A stretch of 64,000 nt of DNA, taken from contig NZ_VIQO01000014.1 in the NCBI RefSeq assembly GCF_007483665.1, forward strand, positions 124,001 to 188,000. Reading direction: 5' to 3'. Position numbers and translations under genes: made by a program. This DNA comes from Catellatospora sichuanensis (lineage in GTDB: Bacteria > Actinomycetota > Actinomycetes > Mycobacteriales > Micromonosporaceae). Shown one piece after another: positions 43,944-52,427 of the stretch. Every line of letters starts with the position of its first letter. Position 1 is the stretch's first letter. Under the pieces are notes generated by a model. It was given only the letters and a program-made list of their open reading frames with translations. It was not told the DNA's origin and did no database searches.

Positions 43944-43993
43944 TTAAGAAGGTGCCCTTCCTCTACGAATAGCGATGGGAAGGTGCCCTTCCT
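43944..43993. repeat. Palindromic intergenic repeat, copy 3 (arm-flipped)
   Basis: GAAGGTGCCCTTCC occurs at 43948-43961 and again in the same orientation at 43979-43992. The sequence between them, CTCTACGAATAGCGATGG, is the reverse complement of the loop found in copies 1 and 2. So one arm is inverted compared with the other copies. Each arm alone can form a short GGAAGG/CCTTCC hairpin. Confidence 0.8.
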
Positions 43994-43994
43994 T

Positions 43995-44678
43995 TCAGCA
44001 GTCGGTGGTTAGGCGTAGGCCTAGGGTGAGGAGGAGGGTGCCGGCGAGGGCGTCGATGATGCGGCGGATGCGGGCGGGACCTGCGGTGTCGCCGGTCCAC
44101 CAGCGGCGGGCCAGGCCGATGCCGCCGATCAGCAGGGCGAACCAGATCATCGCCTCGATGTCGTGGACCAGGGCCAGGAGGAGGCCCATGGGGAGTGCGG
44201 CGACGTCGTCGGGCAGGAACTGGGGCAGCATGGCCACGTAGAAGAGGCCGACCTTGGGGTTGAGCAGGTTGGTCAGGCACCCTGCGCCGAACGCCCGCCA
44301 GGTCGAGCCGGTCAGCGGCGACGACGTCGTGGCGGTGCGGCCGGGAGCGGGGACCGTGTCCTGGGCGGTGGGCCCGGCGCGGCGGGAGCGCCAGGCGTCA
44401 CGCAGCATCAGCGTGCCGATGACGACCAGGTAGAGCCCGCCGACCGCGCGCATCACCGCGTATGCGGTGGTGCTGGCCAGCAGCAGGGCGGAGACGCCGG
44501 CGGCCGCGGCCGCGCCCCAGACCAGCGCGCCGGTGCAGATGCCCGCGGCGGTGGCGTAGGCGTGTCGGCGTCCCCGGGCCACCGCGACGCGCAGCACCAG
44601 CGCGGTGTCCACGCCCGGGATGATCGTGAGCACTCCGGCGACGAGCGCGAACGAGACAACAGCCGAGGTGACGGTCAC
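43995..44678 (-). CDS. LysE/RhtB family amino acid exporter
   Basis: 227 residues with about six helices. The LysE signature is visible as FALVAGVLTIIPGVDTALVLRVAVARGRRHAYATAAGICTGAL and FGAGCLTNLLNPKVGLFYVAMLPQFLP. The family exports amino acids or homoserine-type compounds. The repeat copy 3 follows right after its stop on the minus strand. Its substrate cannot be told from context. Confidence 0.9.
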   Translation of the reverse strand: MTVTSAVVSFALVAGVLTIIPGVDTALVLRVAVARGRRHAYATAAGICTGALVWGAAAAAGVSALLLASTTAYAVMRAVGGLYLVVIGTLMLRDAWRSRRAGPTAQDTVPAPGRTATTSSPLTGSTWRAFGAGCLTNLLNPKVGLFYVAMLPQFLPDDVAALPMGLLLALVHDIEAMIWFALLIGGIGLARRWWTGDTAGPARIRRIIDALAGTLLLTLGLRLTTDC

Positions 44679-44723
44679 GCGCCGCAGTCTCTCACGCGGC
44701 GCGGTCTGGCACGTGCCGCGGTC

Positions 44724-45938
44724 TCACCCCGCCGGATGCCCTCCCCTGGTGCCGTGCGGCTGCCCGTCGCGCAGGGCCGGGTAGTCCGGCAGGTCCAGCG
44801 CATTGGTGCGGTCGTCGGCCGCCTTCAGCAGCAGGTTCATGAAGTACGGGCGGTTGAGCAGGGCGTTGCGGGCGCGCGCCGTCCAGGCCCTGCGTGGTGC
44901 GAGGAACTTGCCGGTGTTCTCGCCGCCCTGCTGCCCGCGCCGGGCGTAGTCGCCGAGCAGCGCCTCGTAGCGTCCGAACGCGACGGTGTGGTCGCCGCCC
45001 GCGGCGGCCAGCTCGCCCGCCAGCACGTACGCGCCGACGATCGCGGTCCCGGCGCCCATGCCGCCGATCGTCGCCCCGCACGCGGCGTCGCCGAGCAGCG
45101 CGATCCGACCGTGCGACCACGGGGTGACGTCGACCCGGCAGATCGCGTCGAAGTAAAGGTCGGACGCCTGCGGCAGGGTGGCGAGCAGCCGCGACGCCTG
45201 CCAGCCCACGCCGTCGAGGGCGGCCGTGATGATCGCGCGCTGCCGATCGAGGTCGCGGCGCGGGTGGTCGATCGACGGCGAGGCGAACACGGCGAAGGCG
45301 TACGCCCGGTCGGGGTCGCGGTGGTCCCCGCCGACGCTGATCATGCGGCCGGGTTCGTTGTAGAGCAGGCTGCCGCGGCCCAGCCCGGAGAAGCCGGGCA
45401 CCTCCCAGCTCGCCACGTGGTAGCCCTGGTGCGACACGTACCGCCCGTGCGGGCCGTAGGCCAGCCGACGCACCGTGGAGCGCACCCCGTCGGCTCCGAT
45501 CACCAGGTCGAACGTGCGCGCCGGGCCATGGGCGAACGTCGCGTCGACGCCGTCCGGTGTCTGGGTCAGCGTGGTCACCGTGTCGCCGAAGACGTACTCG
45601 GCGTGCGGGCGGCTGTGCTCGTAGAGGACACGGGCCAGGTCGCCCCGTAACACTTCCACCTCTCCCCCGGCGAAGTCGCCCGGCAGTTCCATCAGCCGCC
45701 GGCCGTCCGCGTCGACGAAGCGCATCGGGCTGCCGCCGGTCTGCACCTCGCGCAGCGCATCGAGCACGCCCATGCGCTCCAGCACGGTCAGGTGCCCGCC
45801 GCGGAAGTCGACGGCGCTGCCGCCACGGCGTGGAGCCGCCGCGATCTCCACGACCGTCGGCCGGTAGCCCGCCCGGCCCAGCCAGTACGCCAGAGCCGGA
45901 CCGGCGATGCCGGCTCCCGAGATGAGCACGCTGCGCAT
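44724..45938 (-). CDS. FAD-dependent monooxygenase (TetX-like)
   Basis: 404 residues. The FAD motif ISGAGIAGPALAYWLGRAG, the DG motif LVIGADGVRSTVRR and the second FAD motif ALLGDAACGATIGGMGAGTAIVGAYVLAGEL mark the group A aromatic hydroxylases related to TetX and PgaE. It needs NAD(P)H and O2 and hydroxylates an aromatic or polyketide substrate. The divergent TetR gene and the two inverted repeats between them suggest that it detoxifies a compound sensed by that regulator. Confidence 0.92.
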   Translation of the reverse strand: MRSVLISGAGIAGPALAYWLGRAGYRPTVVEIAAAPRRGGSAVDFRGGHLTVLERMGVLDALREVQTGGSPMRFVDADGRRLMELPGDFAGGEVEVLRGDLARVLYEHSRPHAEYVFGDTVTTLTQTPDGVDATFAHGPARTFDLVIGADGVRSTVRRLAYGPHGRYVSHQGYHVASWEVPGFSGLGRGSLLYNEPGRMISVGGDHRDPDRAYAFAVFASPSIDHPRRDLDRQRAIITAALDGVGWQASRLLATLPQASDLYFDAICRVDVTPWSHGRIALLGDAACGATIGGMGAGTAIVGAYVLAGELAAAGGDHTVAFGRYEALLGDYARRGQQGGENTGKFLAPRRAWTARARNALLNRPYFMNLLLKAADDRTNALDLPDYPALRDGQPHGTRGGHPAG

Positions 45939-45953
45939 GACGCCCCCCTAATT

Positions 45954-45997
45954 GTGTCCACCGGACACTGTTTCAACTGTGTATGCTAGACACAGTT
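45954..45997. promoter_or_regulatory. Two TetR-type operators between the divergent genes
   Basis: GTGTCC-ACC-GGACAC spans 45954-45968. AACTGTGT (45975-45982) pairs perfectly with ACACAGTT (45990-45997) around 7 bases. Both contain the half-site GTGT or its complement and lie between the two divergent start codons, so they probably control both genes. Confidence 0.75.
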
Positions 45998-46016
45998 TTC
46001 GGAGGAGGGCAAGCCG

Positions 46017-46709
46017 GTGTCGATGGAGTTCCTCTGGGGCGCACGCGCCCAGCCCACCCGCGGGCCCAAGCCCTCGCTGACACTGCTCCAGATCACCGAC
46101 GCGGCGATCACGGTCGCCGACGCCGAAGGCCTGGCCGCGGTCTCCATGCAGCGCGTCTCGGCCGAGCTCGGCTTCACCAAGATGTCGCTCTACCGGTATC
46201 TCCCCGGCAAGGGCGAGCTGGTCGCGCTCATGGTCGAGCGAGCGATCGGCGGGCCGCCCCCGCCGAACCCCGGTGACTGGCGCGCGGCGCTGCGCGAATG
46301 GGCGCACGGGCTGCTGACGCCATACCTGCGGCACCCCTGGGCGCTGGAGGCGACCGTGGGACCGCGTCCGCTGGGCCCGCACGAGCTGGGTTGGATGGAG
46401 TGCGCGCTGACCGCGCTGGCGGACACCGGGCTGTCCGGCGGCGAACGCCTCGACGCCATCGCGGTGCTGGCCGGGCACGTCCGCATGATGGCTCAGCAGG
46501 CGGCCGCGATGCACGATCCCGACGCGCAGTTCAGCGCCGGCGTCGTCGCCGTGCTGGCCGAGCACGGCGACCGCTTTCCGCTGCTGGCCGAGACGATGGC
46601 CGCGGTCGCCGCCGAGGGCGGCCAGGACCAGGCCTTCGAGTTCGGCTTGGACCGCATCCTCGACGGACTGCAGACCCTGATCGCGTCGAGGCGCAAGGCG
46701 CTGCGCTGA
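46017..46709 (+). CDS. TetR family repressor with TetR-like C-terminal domain
   Basis: 230 residues from the GTG at 46017, which has GGAGGAGG 8 bases upstream; the ATG at 46023 is also possible. The HTH is LAAVSMQRVSAELGFTKMSLYRYLPGKGELVALM. The C-terminal part (TLLTPYLRHPWALEA-type, WMECALTALADTGL) matches the TetR_C ligand domain of tetracycline-type repressors. It is divergent from the monooxygenase gene, its likely target. Confidence 0.92.
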   Translation: MSMEFLWGARAQPTRGPKPSLTLLQITDAAITVADAEGLAAVSMQRVSAELGFTKMSLYRYLPGKGELVALMVERAIGGPPPPNPGDWRAALREWAHGLLTPYLRHPWALEATVGPRPLGPHELGWMECALTALADTGLSGGERLDAIAVLAGHVRMMAQQAAAMHDPDAQFSAGVVAVLAEHGDRFPLLAETMAAVAAEGGQDQAFEFGLDRILDGLQTLIASRRKALR

Positions 46710-46769
46710 CGCGTCCGCGCGCGAACCGCTGCCGTCAGGGCGGGTGCGGATCGAGCGGCGTACGCCGGG

Positions 46770-46952
46770 TCAGGCGAGCGACAGCGCCTCGATCATGCGG
46801 TCGCCTTGGGCTTCGAACTGCTCGTCGCCCACCCGGTAGGCCCGGGTTGCCGTGCCGATCGCCTCATCCGCCCAGCGTCGAGCAGCTTCACGAGCGGGTG
46901 CCGAGAACCACCGGTACGCTGAAATCAGGCTGCTCCGCCGGCCAGACGGCCG
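46770..46952 (-). pseudogene. Possible gene remnant (C-terminal fragment)
   Basis: A minus-strand frame open from 46952 to the stop at 46770-46772 encodes a plausible helical C-terminus (WFSAPAREAARRWADEA, AYRVGDEQFEAQGDRMIEAL). It has no usable start codon and an in-frame TAG at 46953-46955. It is too protein-like to dismiss, and too short and unstarted to be a complete gene. No family is recognised. Confidence 0.35.
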
Positions 46953-46965
46953 CTACCGTCAGGCG

Positions 46966-47766
46966 ATGCGCGTGACCGGAACCGAGCTGACGACCGTGAC
47001 CGGCCTGTCCTACCGGCAGGCCCGATCGGGCGGCGGCACCGAGTCGGCGCGGCTGCCCGTGCAGCGGCTGGCCGTGGAACGGGCGCCCGAAGGCTGCGAC
47101 GCCGTCCTGGTCGCGGGTGACCTGCAGGGCGTCGCCCCGTCGCCGTACGGCGGCGCGGCCGTGCTGCTCGGTGTCGCGCTCGCCGACCACCTGGCCGGAT
47201 GGGCACAGCAGGGACTCATGCCGCCACCGGAGCGGCTCGCCGTGGTGCTCGCCGGCGACCTCTACTCCGCTCCCACGGCCGACGTTCGCGGCGCGTCCGG
47301 TGACGTCGCCGACGTCTGGCTCGCCTTCGCCGCCGCCGGATGCCGGTTCGTCACCGGCGTACTGGGCAACCACGACGCGCTCCGGCCGTCCGATCTGGCC
47401 GGGCTCGACCCGGCCCCGGCCCTGCTCGACGGCGACGCGGTCGCATGCGGCGGGGTGCGCTTCGCCGGAGTGGGCGGCATCGTCGGCGATCCCGCCCGGC
47501 CGGGCCGCCGCGCCGAGGCCGACCAGCTCACCCGCCTCGACCGCGCCCTGGCCACCGCACCCGACCTGCTCGTCCTGCACGAGGGCCCCACCGGCCGACG
47601 GCCTGACCAGCGCGGCAACGCCGCACTCGGCGAGCGGATCCGCCGCGCCGCGCCGCCACTGACCGTCTGCGGCCACGTGCACTGGCCGGAGCCGCTGTCG
47701 ACATTGGGCGACGGGCACGTGGTCAACGTGGACTCCCGCGCCGTCCTGCTGACCCCCGACCGGTGA
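46966..47766 (+). CDS. Metallophosphoesterase family protein
   Basis: 266 residues from the ATG at 46966. Calcineurin-type motifs are visible: VLVAGDLQG, LAGDLYS, GVLGNHDALRP, LHEGPTG and a final CGHVHWPEPL. The family binds two metals and hydrolyses phosphodiesters or phosphomonoesters. The first motif is less regular than the usual D-x-H, so the activity should not be assumed. It is cytoplasmic. The stop is 30 bases from the convergent neighbour's stop. Confidence 0.8.
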   Translation: MRVTGTELTTVTGLSYRQARSGGGTESARLPVQRLAVERAPEGCDAVLVAGDLQGVAPSPYGGAAVLLGVALADHLAGWAQQGLMPPPERLAVVLAGDLYSAPTADVRGASGDVADVWLAFAAAGCRFVTGVLGNHDALRPSDLAGLDPAPALLDGDAVACGGVRFAGVGGIVGDPARPGRRAEADQLTRLDRALATAPDLLVLHEGPTGRRPDQRGNAALGERIRRAAPPLTVCGHVHWPEPLSTLGDGHVVNVDSRAVLLTPDR

Positions 47767-47796
47767 CGCGGCGACGCCGACGAGGCCACGGCGACG

Positions 47797-49029
47797 TCAG
47801 CGGACCGGGTCCGTCGTCCAACCGCCCTGGTCGGCAGGCTGGGCGATGGTGGACAGGTCGGTGGCGCCGAGCACCTGGATGCGGCGGTAGAGGCCGACCA
47901 GCCCGTCGCCGCCCACCAGCTGCGTCGTGGCCGCGTCGCTCGTGGTGACGGCTACATGTGGGCCGGGGTTGTCGTACACGGCGAGGCCGGTCGCTCCGGT
48001 CGGGAACTCCTGCTTGACGGCGTGGCGGCCGTCCACGGTCGCGTTGCTGTGGTCGCCGGTCCAGCCATACCCGGGGATGATCGCGTCGACCCGCACGGCG
48101 AGCGCGTCTTTCGGCGCCACGTTCTCGCCGCCGCAGTAAGGCCCTGCCGTGAACACCAGGCCGCTGCTCCACCCGGTCTTCGATCGCTCGGTCACCGACG
48201 CCACGGCCAGGCGCAGGCTCCGCGGGACGCCGCCGACCACCAGCGGGAAGCGCAGCGCCTCGACGCCGTAGCGCAGGTCTGCGGCGATGTCGGCCAGGGC
48301 GCGCAGGTTCGCGGCGGGATCCTCGCCCTCCCGGTCGACCAGGTCCTTGCCGACCGCCTCGGCCCACGCGCCGGGTGCGTACTCCCAGCGCATACGCCCG
48401 TCGACCGCCTTCACGGGCTTGCCGTGCACCGCCGGAACGGCCGGTGCCGCGGCGGCGGTAGGCGTGGACGCCATGCCGCGCATCGGCCGGACCAGGTTCG
48501 CGGTGGCCAGGCACTCGCGGTGTGGCGTGACGCCGCGGGGGAAGAAGGTCACCGCCACCTGCGCGCCGATGCTGCGCTCCGGCAGGCCGGCCTCGATGGT
48601 GTATCCGCCCTGGTCGCCCGCCTGGACCACGGTGGTCCGGGGCACCATGCCCGCCGGCAGCCGGCCGAAGCGGGCGAAGCGCACCAGCGGGTCGAAGGAG
48701 TCCGGGGCCTGCGCGGGCGGCGTCGCGGTGAACGCGATCGGGGCGACCGGCGCATCGGCCGCGGCGAGGTCGCCACCGGGCTGTGCGGCGGCCGCGGCGC
48801 CGGGCAACGCCGCCTCCGGGCCGGAGACGGCGCCGCCAACCCGCACCGCGCCCACCGTCACCCCGGCCACGACGAGCGCGGCGACGCCCGCGATCCCCCA
48901 CCGGGCCGCGCTGCGGCGGCGCGACACGGGGGCAGCTGGTGCGGCGACGCCGCCCGGGGCGGGCAGGGCGTCCTGCTTCGGCAGGGCCTCCGGGCCTGGG
49001 GATGCGGTCGGCTCGGGCAGCTGGCTCAT
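47797..49029 (-). CDS. Single-pass membrane protein, unknown function
   Basis: 410 residues from the ATG at 49029, with GGAGA 5 bases upstream. A Pro/Ala-rich cytoplasmic N-terminus of about 40 residues is followed by one helix (WGIAGVAALVVAGVTVGAVRVG) and an extracytoplasmic domain of about 340 residues. The external domain includes FGRLPAGMVPRTTVVQ, RECLATANLV and GENVAPKDALAVRVDAIIPGYGW. No family is recognised. Two TTGAGC..GCTCAA palindromes lie just upstream in the region shared with the divergent GH15 gene. Confidence 0.7.
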   Translation of the reverse strand: MSQLPEPTASPGPEALPKQDALPAPGGVAAPAAPVSRRRSAARWGIAGVAALVVAGVTVGAVRVGGAVSGPEAALPGAAAAAQPGGDLAAADAPVAPIAFTATPPAQAPDSFDPLVRFARFGRLPAGMVPRTTVVQAGDQGGYTIEAGLPERSIGAQVAVTFFPRGVTPHRECLATANLVRPMRGMASTPTAAAAPAVPAVHGKPVKAVDGRMRWEYAPGAWAEAVGKDLVDREGEDPAANLRALADIAADLRYGVEALRFPLVVGGVPRSLRLAVASVTERSKTGWSSGLVFTAGPYCGGENVAPKDALAVRVDAIIPGYGWTGDHSNATVDGRHAVKQEFPTGATGLAVYDNPGPHVAVTTSDAATTQLVGGDGLVGLYRRIQVLGATDLSTIAQPADQGGWTTDPVR

Positions 49030-49066
49030 GGCGGTCTCCGTGGTCGAAGAGGGGCGGCGAGGCCGT

Positions 49067-49116
49067 TTGAGCACTCGCTCAAGAGGCAGGATAGTGCTCT
49101 TTGAGCGTTCGCTCAA
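49067..49116. promoter_or_regulatory. Two TetR-like palindromic operators
   Basis: TTGAGCACTCGCTCAA at 49067-49082 and TTGAGCGTTCGCTCAA at 49101-49116 share arms and are 34 bases apart, centre to centre. They lie between the divergent membrane-protein and GH15 genes. No TetR gene is adjacent. Confidence 0.75.
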
Positions 49117-49203
49117 GTCCATCTTGACCTGCGACGACAATGCGACAACCGCTGTCGGGATCGGAACCGTTACACCGGCGCGCACACGGGTAACGTCGTT
49201 GCC

Positions 49204-50997
49204 ATGCCACTTCGCATCGAGGAATACGCGGTCATCGGCGACACCCAGACCGCGGCGCTAGTCGGCAACGACGGGTCGATCGACTGGCTCTGCCTGCCCA
49301 GGTTCGACTCCGGTGCGATCTTCGCGGCGCTGCTGGGCGACCCCGACCACGGCCGCTGGCAGATCGCCCCGGCGACCCCGGTGCGCGCGGTGCGGCGGCG
49401 CTACCGCGGCGACACGCTGGTGCTGGAGACGGAGTTCGACACCGACGAGGGCACCGTGCGGCTCGTCGACTTCATGCCGCCGCGCGGCGAGGCGGCCGAC
49501 GTGGTGCGCATCGTCGAGGGCGTGCACGGCCGGGTGCCGATGCGCATGGACCTGCGACTGCGTTTCGACTACGGGCACGTGGTGCCGTGGGTGCGCCGCG
49601 TCGACACCGACACGGTCGCCATCGCCGGGCCGGACGCGGTATGGCTGCGCACCCCGGTCGCGCTGCACGGGGAGAACCTGGCCACGGTCGCCGACTTCAG
49701 CGTCGGCGCGGGCTTCCACGTGCCGTTCGTGCTGACCTGGCGCGAGTCGCACCTGCCCACCCCGCACCCGGTGGACCCGATCGTGGCCCTGGAGGGCACG
49801 GTCTCGTACTGGGAGGAGTGGATCGCCGGCTGCACCTACGAGGGGCCCTGGCGAGAGGCCGTGGTCCGCTCACTGCTCACCCTCAAGGCCCTGACCTACG
49901 GCCCGACCGGCGGCATCGTCGCCGCGGCGACCACCTCGCTGCCCGAGGAGCTCGGCGGGGTCCGCAACTGGGACTATCGCTACTGCTGGCTGCGCGACGC
50001 CACCATCACCCTGCAGTCGCTGATGTACGCCGGGTTCGTCGACGAGGCCCGGGCCTGGCGGGCCTGGCTGCTGCGGGCCATCGCGGGCGACCCGTCCCAG
50101 CTGCAGATCATGTACGGCGTGGCGGGCGAGCGCCTGCTCACCGAGCGCATCGCGGAGTGGCTGCCCGGCTACTGCGGAAAGCCCGTGCGCATCGGCAACG
50201 CCGCCTCCGAGCAGTTCCAGCTCGACGTGTACGGCGAGGTCATGGACGCGCTGCACCAGGCCCGCAAGGCCGGGCTGGAGTACGACCAGCACACCTGGGA
50301 CCTGCAGCGGGCCCTGATGAGCTTCGTGTCCGAGAACTGGACCCGGCCCGACGACGGCATCTGGGAGGTGCGCGGCGGGGCGCAGCAGTTCACGCACTCC
50401 AAACTCATGGCATGGGTCGCCGCCGACCGCGCGGTCAAGGACGCGGAGCAGTTCGGCCAGTCCGGGCCGGTGGACCAATGGCGCGAACTGCGCGAGCAGA
50501 TCCGGGCCGACATCCTCGACAAGGGCTACGACCCGCGCCGCGAGACGTTCACCCAGTTCTACGGGTCTGCGGAGCTGGACGCGTCGCTGCTGATGATGCC
50601 GCTGGTCGGCTTCCTGCCCGCCACCGACGAGCGGGTGCGCGGCACGGTCGCCGCGATCGAGCGCGAGCTGATGAAGGACGGCTTCGTGCAGCGCTACACC
50701 CAGCACCCCGGGTCCACGGTGGACGGCCTGCCGCCCGGTGAGGGCGCGTTCCTGGCCTGCACGTTCTGGCTGGCGCAGAACTACGCCCTGATGGGACGCG
50801 TCGACGAGGCCCGCGAGCTTTTCGAACGGCTGCTCGCCCTGCGCAACGACGTGGGACTGCTGGCGGAGGAGTACGACACCCACGCGCGCCGGCAGGTCGG
50901 CAACTTCCCGCAGGCGTTCAGCCACGTGCCGCTGATCGATACCGCGCGCCACCTCGCCATCGAGATGGGGCCGACGGAGAACCGGCCCCGCGAGTGA
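49204..50997 (+). CDS. Glycoside hydrolase family 15 (glucoamylase/trehalase-like)
   Basis: 597 residues, no signal peptide, intracellular. The N-terminal beta-sandwich starts with RIEEYAVIGDTQTAALVGNDGSIDWLCLPRFDSGAIFAALLG, the hallmark of bacterial GH15 proteins. The (alpha/alpha)6 barrel contains NWDYRYCWLRDATITLQSLMYAGF and, near the C-terminus, PGEGAFLACTFWLAQNYALMGRVDEA with the catalytic Glu. In mycobacteria and thermophilic archaea such proteins hydrolyse trehalose, elsewhere they act on maltooligosaccharides. No trehalose-synthesis gene is near, so the substrate is open. Confidence 0.92.
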   Translation: MPLRIEEYAVIGDTQTAALVGNDGSIDWLCLPRFDSGAIFAALLGDPDHGRWQIAPATPVRAVRRRYRGDTLVLETEFDTDEGTVRLVDFMPPRGEAADVVRIVEGVHGRVPMRMDLRLRFDYGHVVPWVRRVDTDTVAIAGPDAVWLRTPVALHGENLATVADFSVGAGFHVPFVLTWRESHLPTPHPVDPIVALEGTVSYWEEWIAGCTYEGPWREAVVRSLLTLKALTYGPTGGIVAAATTSLPEELGGVRNWDYRYCWLRDATITLQSLMYAGFVDEARAWRAWLLRAIAGDPSQLQIMYGVAGERLLTERIAEWLPGYCGKPVRIGNAASEQFQLDVYGEVMDALHQARKAGLEYDQHTWDLQRALMSFVSENWTRPDDGIWEVRGGAQQFTHSKLMAWVAADRAVKDAEQFGQSGPVDQWRELREQIRADILDKGYDPRRETFTQFYGSAELDASLLMMPLVGFLPATDERVRGTVAAIERELMKDGFVQRYTQHPGSTVDGLPPGEGAFLACTFWLAQNYALMGRVDEARELFERLLALRNDVGLLAEEYDTHARRQVGNFPQAFSHVPLIDTARHLAIEMGPTENRPRE

Positions 50998-51005
50998 CCC
51001 GGGTG

Positions 51006-51035
51006 TCCCTCATCCGGCCGTGACCGGATGAGGGA
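51006..51035. terminator. Terminator between GH15 and the haloperoxidase-like gene
   Basis: TCCCTCATCCGG at 51006-51017 pairs perfectly with CCGGATGAGGGA at 51024-51035 around a 6-base loop, between convergent stops. Confidence 0.75.
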
Positions 51036-51044
51036 CCCGGGGGG

Positions 51045-52310
51045 TCAGGACGCCTGGACCGGCTGGAAGTAGTGCTTGGCGCCGTAGAAGGCGACCTTCT
51101 TGCCGATGACCGCGCCGTGGTGGTCGGCGGTGCGGAAGTGGATGCCGGCCCACACCCGGGCGTCGATGATCTCCTTGCGGGCCTGGGAGAACCGGGTGAA
51201 GCTGCGGGTGGTGCCGGTGACGGCGTTGAAGCCGGAGAAGGCGACCTGGTCGGTGTCGAAGAAGTCGGTCAGCGCGTAGCTCCAGGCGGAGACGTTGCAG
51301 GAGTGCCCGGACGAGTGCTCGTACCAGGGCGGGGTGTCCAGCAGCGGGGTCCAGGTCGGGTCCGGCTCGGTGGCCGGGTTGCCGTCGTTCGCCGCCTCGT
51401 GGATCGCGGTGACCGGCCGCCAGGACTTCCAGTGCGCCTTGTCGTTGTGGCAGGCGATCACGGCGTCCGCGGTGGACAGGCCGACCTGCGCGAACAGCCG
51501 GGCGCTGTCGGCCGCGGACAGCCCGTGGCCGGTGGCCAGCGCGCGCAGCATCGCCTCCTGCGGCACCGCGGCCCACCAGCGGGCCGCATCGGTCTGGTCG
51601 GCGGTGCGGGTGGTGCTGGTACGCGAGCCGACCGACTTGACCTCGTTGAACTCCTCCGCGTACGCCGCGCTGGTCAGCGGGTTCGGGCCAGCCGAGCGCA
51701 GCGCCGCCACGTCGGGCACGAGGAACGGCTTCACATCGCCAGCCCAGGGTGCCGGGTCGATCGCGAACGCGGGCGGCGTGGGTCGCCACTGCCCCGGCTC
51801 GGTGCCGATCACCACGTCCGCCGGGCCACCGCGGCCGTCCCCGGTGCGTGCCTCGATCATCGCGGTCGCGGCCTGCTCGCCGTCGGTGATGCCGCCCAGC
51901 TTCGCGGGACCGTCGGGCACCGCCGCCAGCGCGGTGTCGTATTTGGCCTGCAGCGCCGCGGTCTGGGCCGGGAACAGGTGCTTCAGCATCCGGAAGGCGG
52001 CGGTGGCCGCGGCGGCGTCCACCGAGTCGCCCGGTTGCGCGCCGACCTGCACCAGGTACGGCCGGTGGGTGCGGGCGATGCCGTTGACCGCGTCGTATAC
52101 GGCACCGTGCACCATGGCCCGGTTGATCAGGGCGACGTGCGGCACGAACGGGCCGGCGTTGCGGATCGTGTCCTCGGTGTGCTGGTTCCACACCACGACG
52201 GCGTTGGCCGCGGACACCGCGACCGCGGGCGCGCCGACGGGGACGAGGGCCGCACCTGCCGCGGCGAGGACGGTGAGGACAGCGCCGGAACGGCGGGCTC
52301 GGAGCCGCAT
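51045..52310 (-). CDS. Secreted vanadium haloperoxidase/PAP2-like protein
   Basis: 421 residues from the ATG at 52310 (AGGAG 5 bases upstream). The signal peptide includes RARRSGAVLTVLAAAGAALVP and could use Sec or Tat, since a twin-Arg is present. The vanadate/phosphate pocket of the family is visible in order: K and R in HWKSWRPVTAI, EHSSGHSCNVSAWSY, and R and H in ARVWAGIHFRTADHHG. Family members oxidise halides with H2O2 or act as acid phosphatases; which applies here is unclear. No halogenated-product gene cluster is nearby. Confidence 0.88.
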   Translation of the reverse strand: MRLRARRSGAVLTVLAAAGAALVPVGAPAVAVSAANAVVVWNQHTEDTIRNAGPFVPHVALINRAMVHGAVYDAVNGIARTHRPYLVQVGAQPGDSVDAAAATAAFRMLKHLFPAQTAALQAKYDTALAAVPDGPAKLGGITDGEQAATAMIEARTGDGRGGPADVVIGTEPGQWRPTPPAFAIDPAPWAGDVKPFLVPDVAALRSAGPNPLTSAAYAEEFNEVKSVGSRTSTTRTADQTDAARWWAAVPQEAMLRALATGHGLSAADSARLFAQVGLSTADAVIACHNDKAHWKSWRPVTAIHEAANDGNPATEPDPTWTPLLDTPPWYEHSSGHSCNVSAWSYALTDFFDTDQVAFSGFNAVTGTTRSFTRFSQARKEIIDARVWAGIHFRTADHHGAVIGKKVAFYGAKHYFQPVQAS

Positions 52311-52427
52311 GGACACTCCTGGGGGCAGGTGCCCGCCCCGGATGGGCCGGCAGCAACGTGTCCATTGTGCAGCCTTATGACCGCAAAACGAACCGGCCGC
52401 ACCGATGGTTCACCGGAAAGATGCAGG

